Below, in pieces: positions 12,301 to 13,126 of a DNA stretch of 13,126 nt (the stretch's first letter is position 1; the number at the start of each line of letters is the position of its first letter). The translations under genes and the position numbers were made by a program. The notes below the pieces were generated by a model. That model saw only the letters and a list, made by a program, of their open reading frames with translations. It had not been told where the DNA came from and ran no database searches. This DNA is from Candidatus Fermentibacterota bacterium. Its GTDB lineage: Bacteria; JAFGKV01. The stretch covers positions 1 to 13,126 of the forward strand of contig JAUXFG010000104.1 of assembly GCA_030620115.1 (NCBI GenBank), written 5' to 3'.

Positions 12301-12738
12301 ATGTCTCAAGGTCGGCTTGCCTGGAATCAGCTTTCCCCCTCATTTCCCAAGGAGGCCAAAAACCCCGTGTCCCCAATGGTCATCGAACTTGGTTCCGACC
12401 ATCTGCGCGTGACGATATCAGGCGTCAGTGGCCTTAGCCTGGAGAGGCATACCATTGATGAAATCATGGATGCTGCTGCCGAAAAACGCTCCCACAGGGT
12501 GCTACTTGACGCGCGGAGTGACGGATCTGAACCGACAACCATGGACTGCTTCTATCTTGGTGAATACATCGCCAGTAGAAGGCCATGGCCGTTCTTCACC
12601 ATGGCAATTGTGGTGCGCGAAGACATGGTCAATGCCGCCAAGTTCACCGAAGTTGTCGCCCGAAATCGGGGAGTGTTCCTCCAGGTGTTCGCTGACGATA
12701 CCGAAGCCTTGGGCTGGTTGAGAAGCATCAGCTCATGA
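12301..12738 (+). CDS. SpoIIAA/STAS-SEC14-like domain protein
   Basis: The protein has 145 residues. ATG 12301 follows TAGGAGG by 5 nt. After a short polar N-terminus, residues 25-143 show the alternating pattern of a small STAS/SpoIIAA-like fold: strand VIELGSDHLRVTISG, a helix, strand HRVLLDARS, a long helix, strand FFTMAIVVRE, helix AKFTEVVARNRG, then LQVFADDTEALGWL at the end. The closing pattern of VF.D..EAL.WL is typical of SpoIIAA-like (PF11964-type) proteins; the assignment is by eye. There is no signal peptide, so it is cytoplasmic. Family members are poorly characterised, and some STAS proteins are regulated by Ser phosphorylation in partner-switching. A near-consensus sigma-54 promoter lies upstream, and the nearby giant kinase-activator is a plausible controller. 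Confidence 0.6.
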   Translation: MSQGRLAWNQLSPSFPKEAKNPVSPMVIELGSDHLRVTISGVSGLSLERHTIDEIMDAAAEKRSHRVLLDARSDGSEPTTMDCFYLGEYIASRRPWPFFTMAIVVREDMVNAAKFTEVVARNRGVFLQVFADDTEALGWLRSISS

Positions 12739-12744
12739 GCACCG

Positions 12745-12768
12745 CATGCCCCGCGCACCAAGGGCATG
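12745..12768 (+). other. Hairpin just after the STAS-like gene
   Basis: CATGCCC (12745-12751) and GGGCATG (12762-12768) are exact complements with a 10-nt loop, 7 nt after the stop codon. No T-run follows, so it is at best a weak terminator or an mRNA 3'-end stabiliser. From 12769 to 12986 I see no gene and no clear structure. Confidence 0.4.
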
Positions 12769-12986
12769 TGACTCTGGCTTAGTCGGGAGTGACGGGAGCA
12801 GGGAGTGGGGGTGTCGCGTTGGGAATGCCGGTTGCGCGGTACCCCCCTCCATCTCTTCGAATATACATTACTATGCCCAACCCAAAGTGTCAATGATCGC
12901 TTTTGATCGTTTCCAAGATTTCTGGATTATTGATTCCACGCTGTAACCTCTCAATAACTACGCCCACGTCCATCTACCCACTACCC

Positions 12987-13118
12987 TGTCATTCTGAGCG
13001 ACCACAAGGAGCGAAGAATCTCTCCTTCATCCCAGTTCCGTCATCTCAACGCTGAACGCTGAACGCTTCCTCCCCCTCCCCCCAGATTCTTCGGTCGCTC
13101 CGCTCCCTCAGAATGACA
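12987..13118. repeat. Inverted-repeat element, complete copy at the right end (132 bp)
   Basis: TGTCATTCTGAG (12987-12998) and CTCAGAATGACA (13107-13118) are exact complements. GCGAAGAATCTCTCC, GAACGCT heptamers, a C-rich linker and AGATTCTTCGGTCGCTCC lie between them, in the same order and orientation as the copy at 132-265. The flanks CACTACCC (left) and CGCATTCA (right) are also shared with the left-end copies. Confidence 0.85.
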
Positions 13119-13126
13119 CGCATTCA

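Noticed and set aside
12819-12836. Another GG-N10-GC site after the STAS-like gene
   Set aside because: Only the GG/GC spacing and TTGC match, the TGGCAC part is absent, and no gene lies downstream in the window.
12746-12946. Short open frame after the STAS-like gene
   Set aside because: It has no ribosome site, a low-complexity composition and no recognisable domain, and it starts inside a hairpin.
1-13126. tRNA, rRNA or known riboswitch
   Set aside because: I looked through the intergenic regions for cloverleaf and common riboswitch cores and found none that I could support.

Overview
The window looks like chromosomal DNA from an uncultured Gram-negative bacterium. An outer-membrane beta-barrel and several exported proteins point to a diderm. 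A giant kinase/sigma-54 activator and very repeat-rich intergenic DNA (heptamer GAACGCT arrays, CATTCTGAG...GAAGAATCT inverted repeats, many short perfect palindromes) suggest a large-genome lineage such as the FCB/PVC-type phyla or a deltaproteobacterium-like group. I cannot place it more closely from sequence alone.

Layout. Positions 1-400 hold tandem copies of a ~134 bp inverted-repeat element. Positions 429-5115, all on the minus strand, read in transcription order: an alginate-export-type outer-membrane protein (5115-3856); a transglutaminase-like exported protein (3849-2287) whose N-terminus carries an in-frame, hairpin-rich insertion; its paralogue (2290-872, ATGA overlap), which has lost the catalytic Cys and gained a redox-dead thioredoxin-like domain; and a small membrane protein (671-429) with its own near-consensus sigma-70 promoter. 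Positions 5281-5434 are a compound tandem repeat that also encodes the last residues of the next gene. Positions 10534-5393 (minus) encode a 1713-residue protein with Ser/Thr kinase, STAND-like ATPase, TPR, GAF, sigma-54 activator AAA+ and Fis-type HTH domains. Positions 10535-11270 are noncoding with palindromes. On the plus strand follow a 79-residue secreted microprotein (11274-11513) with a candidate sigma-54 promoter, an upstream palindrome and a strong terminator, then a ~670 bp repeat island, then a SpoIIAA/STAS-like protein (12301-12738) behind a near-consensus sigma-54 promoter. The window ends in another copy of the inverted-repeat element found at its start.

How the parts may work together (inference). 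The giant regulator has every motif needed to open sigma-54 promoters but no receiver domain, so its input probably comes through its own kinase, TPR and GAF modules. Two candidate sigma-54 promoters lie on the plus strand beyond its start, one before the secreted microprotein and one before the STAS-like protein. The first has a perfect 7-3-7 palindrome centred near -110, where enhancer-binding proteins usually sit. This makes a testable local regulon: kinase-activator, secreted peptide and STAS-like protein. The porin/transglutaminase-like cluster appears to be a separate cell-envelope operon with a probable sigma-70 promoter.
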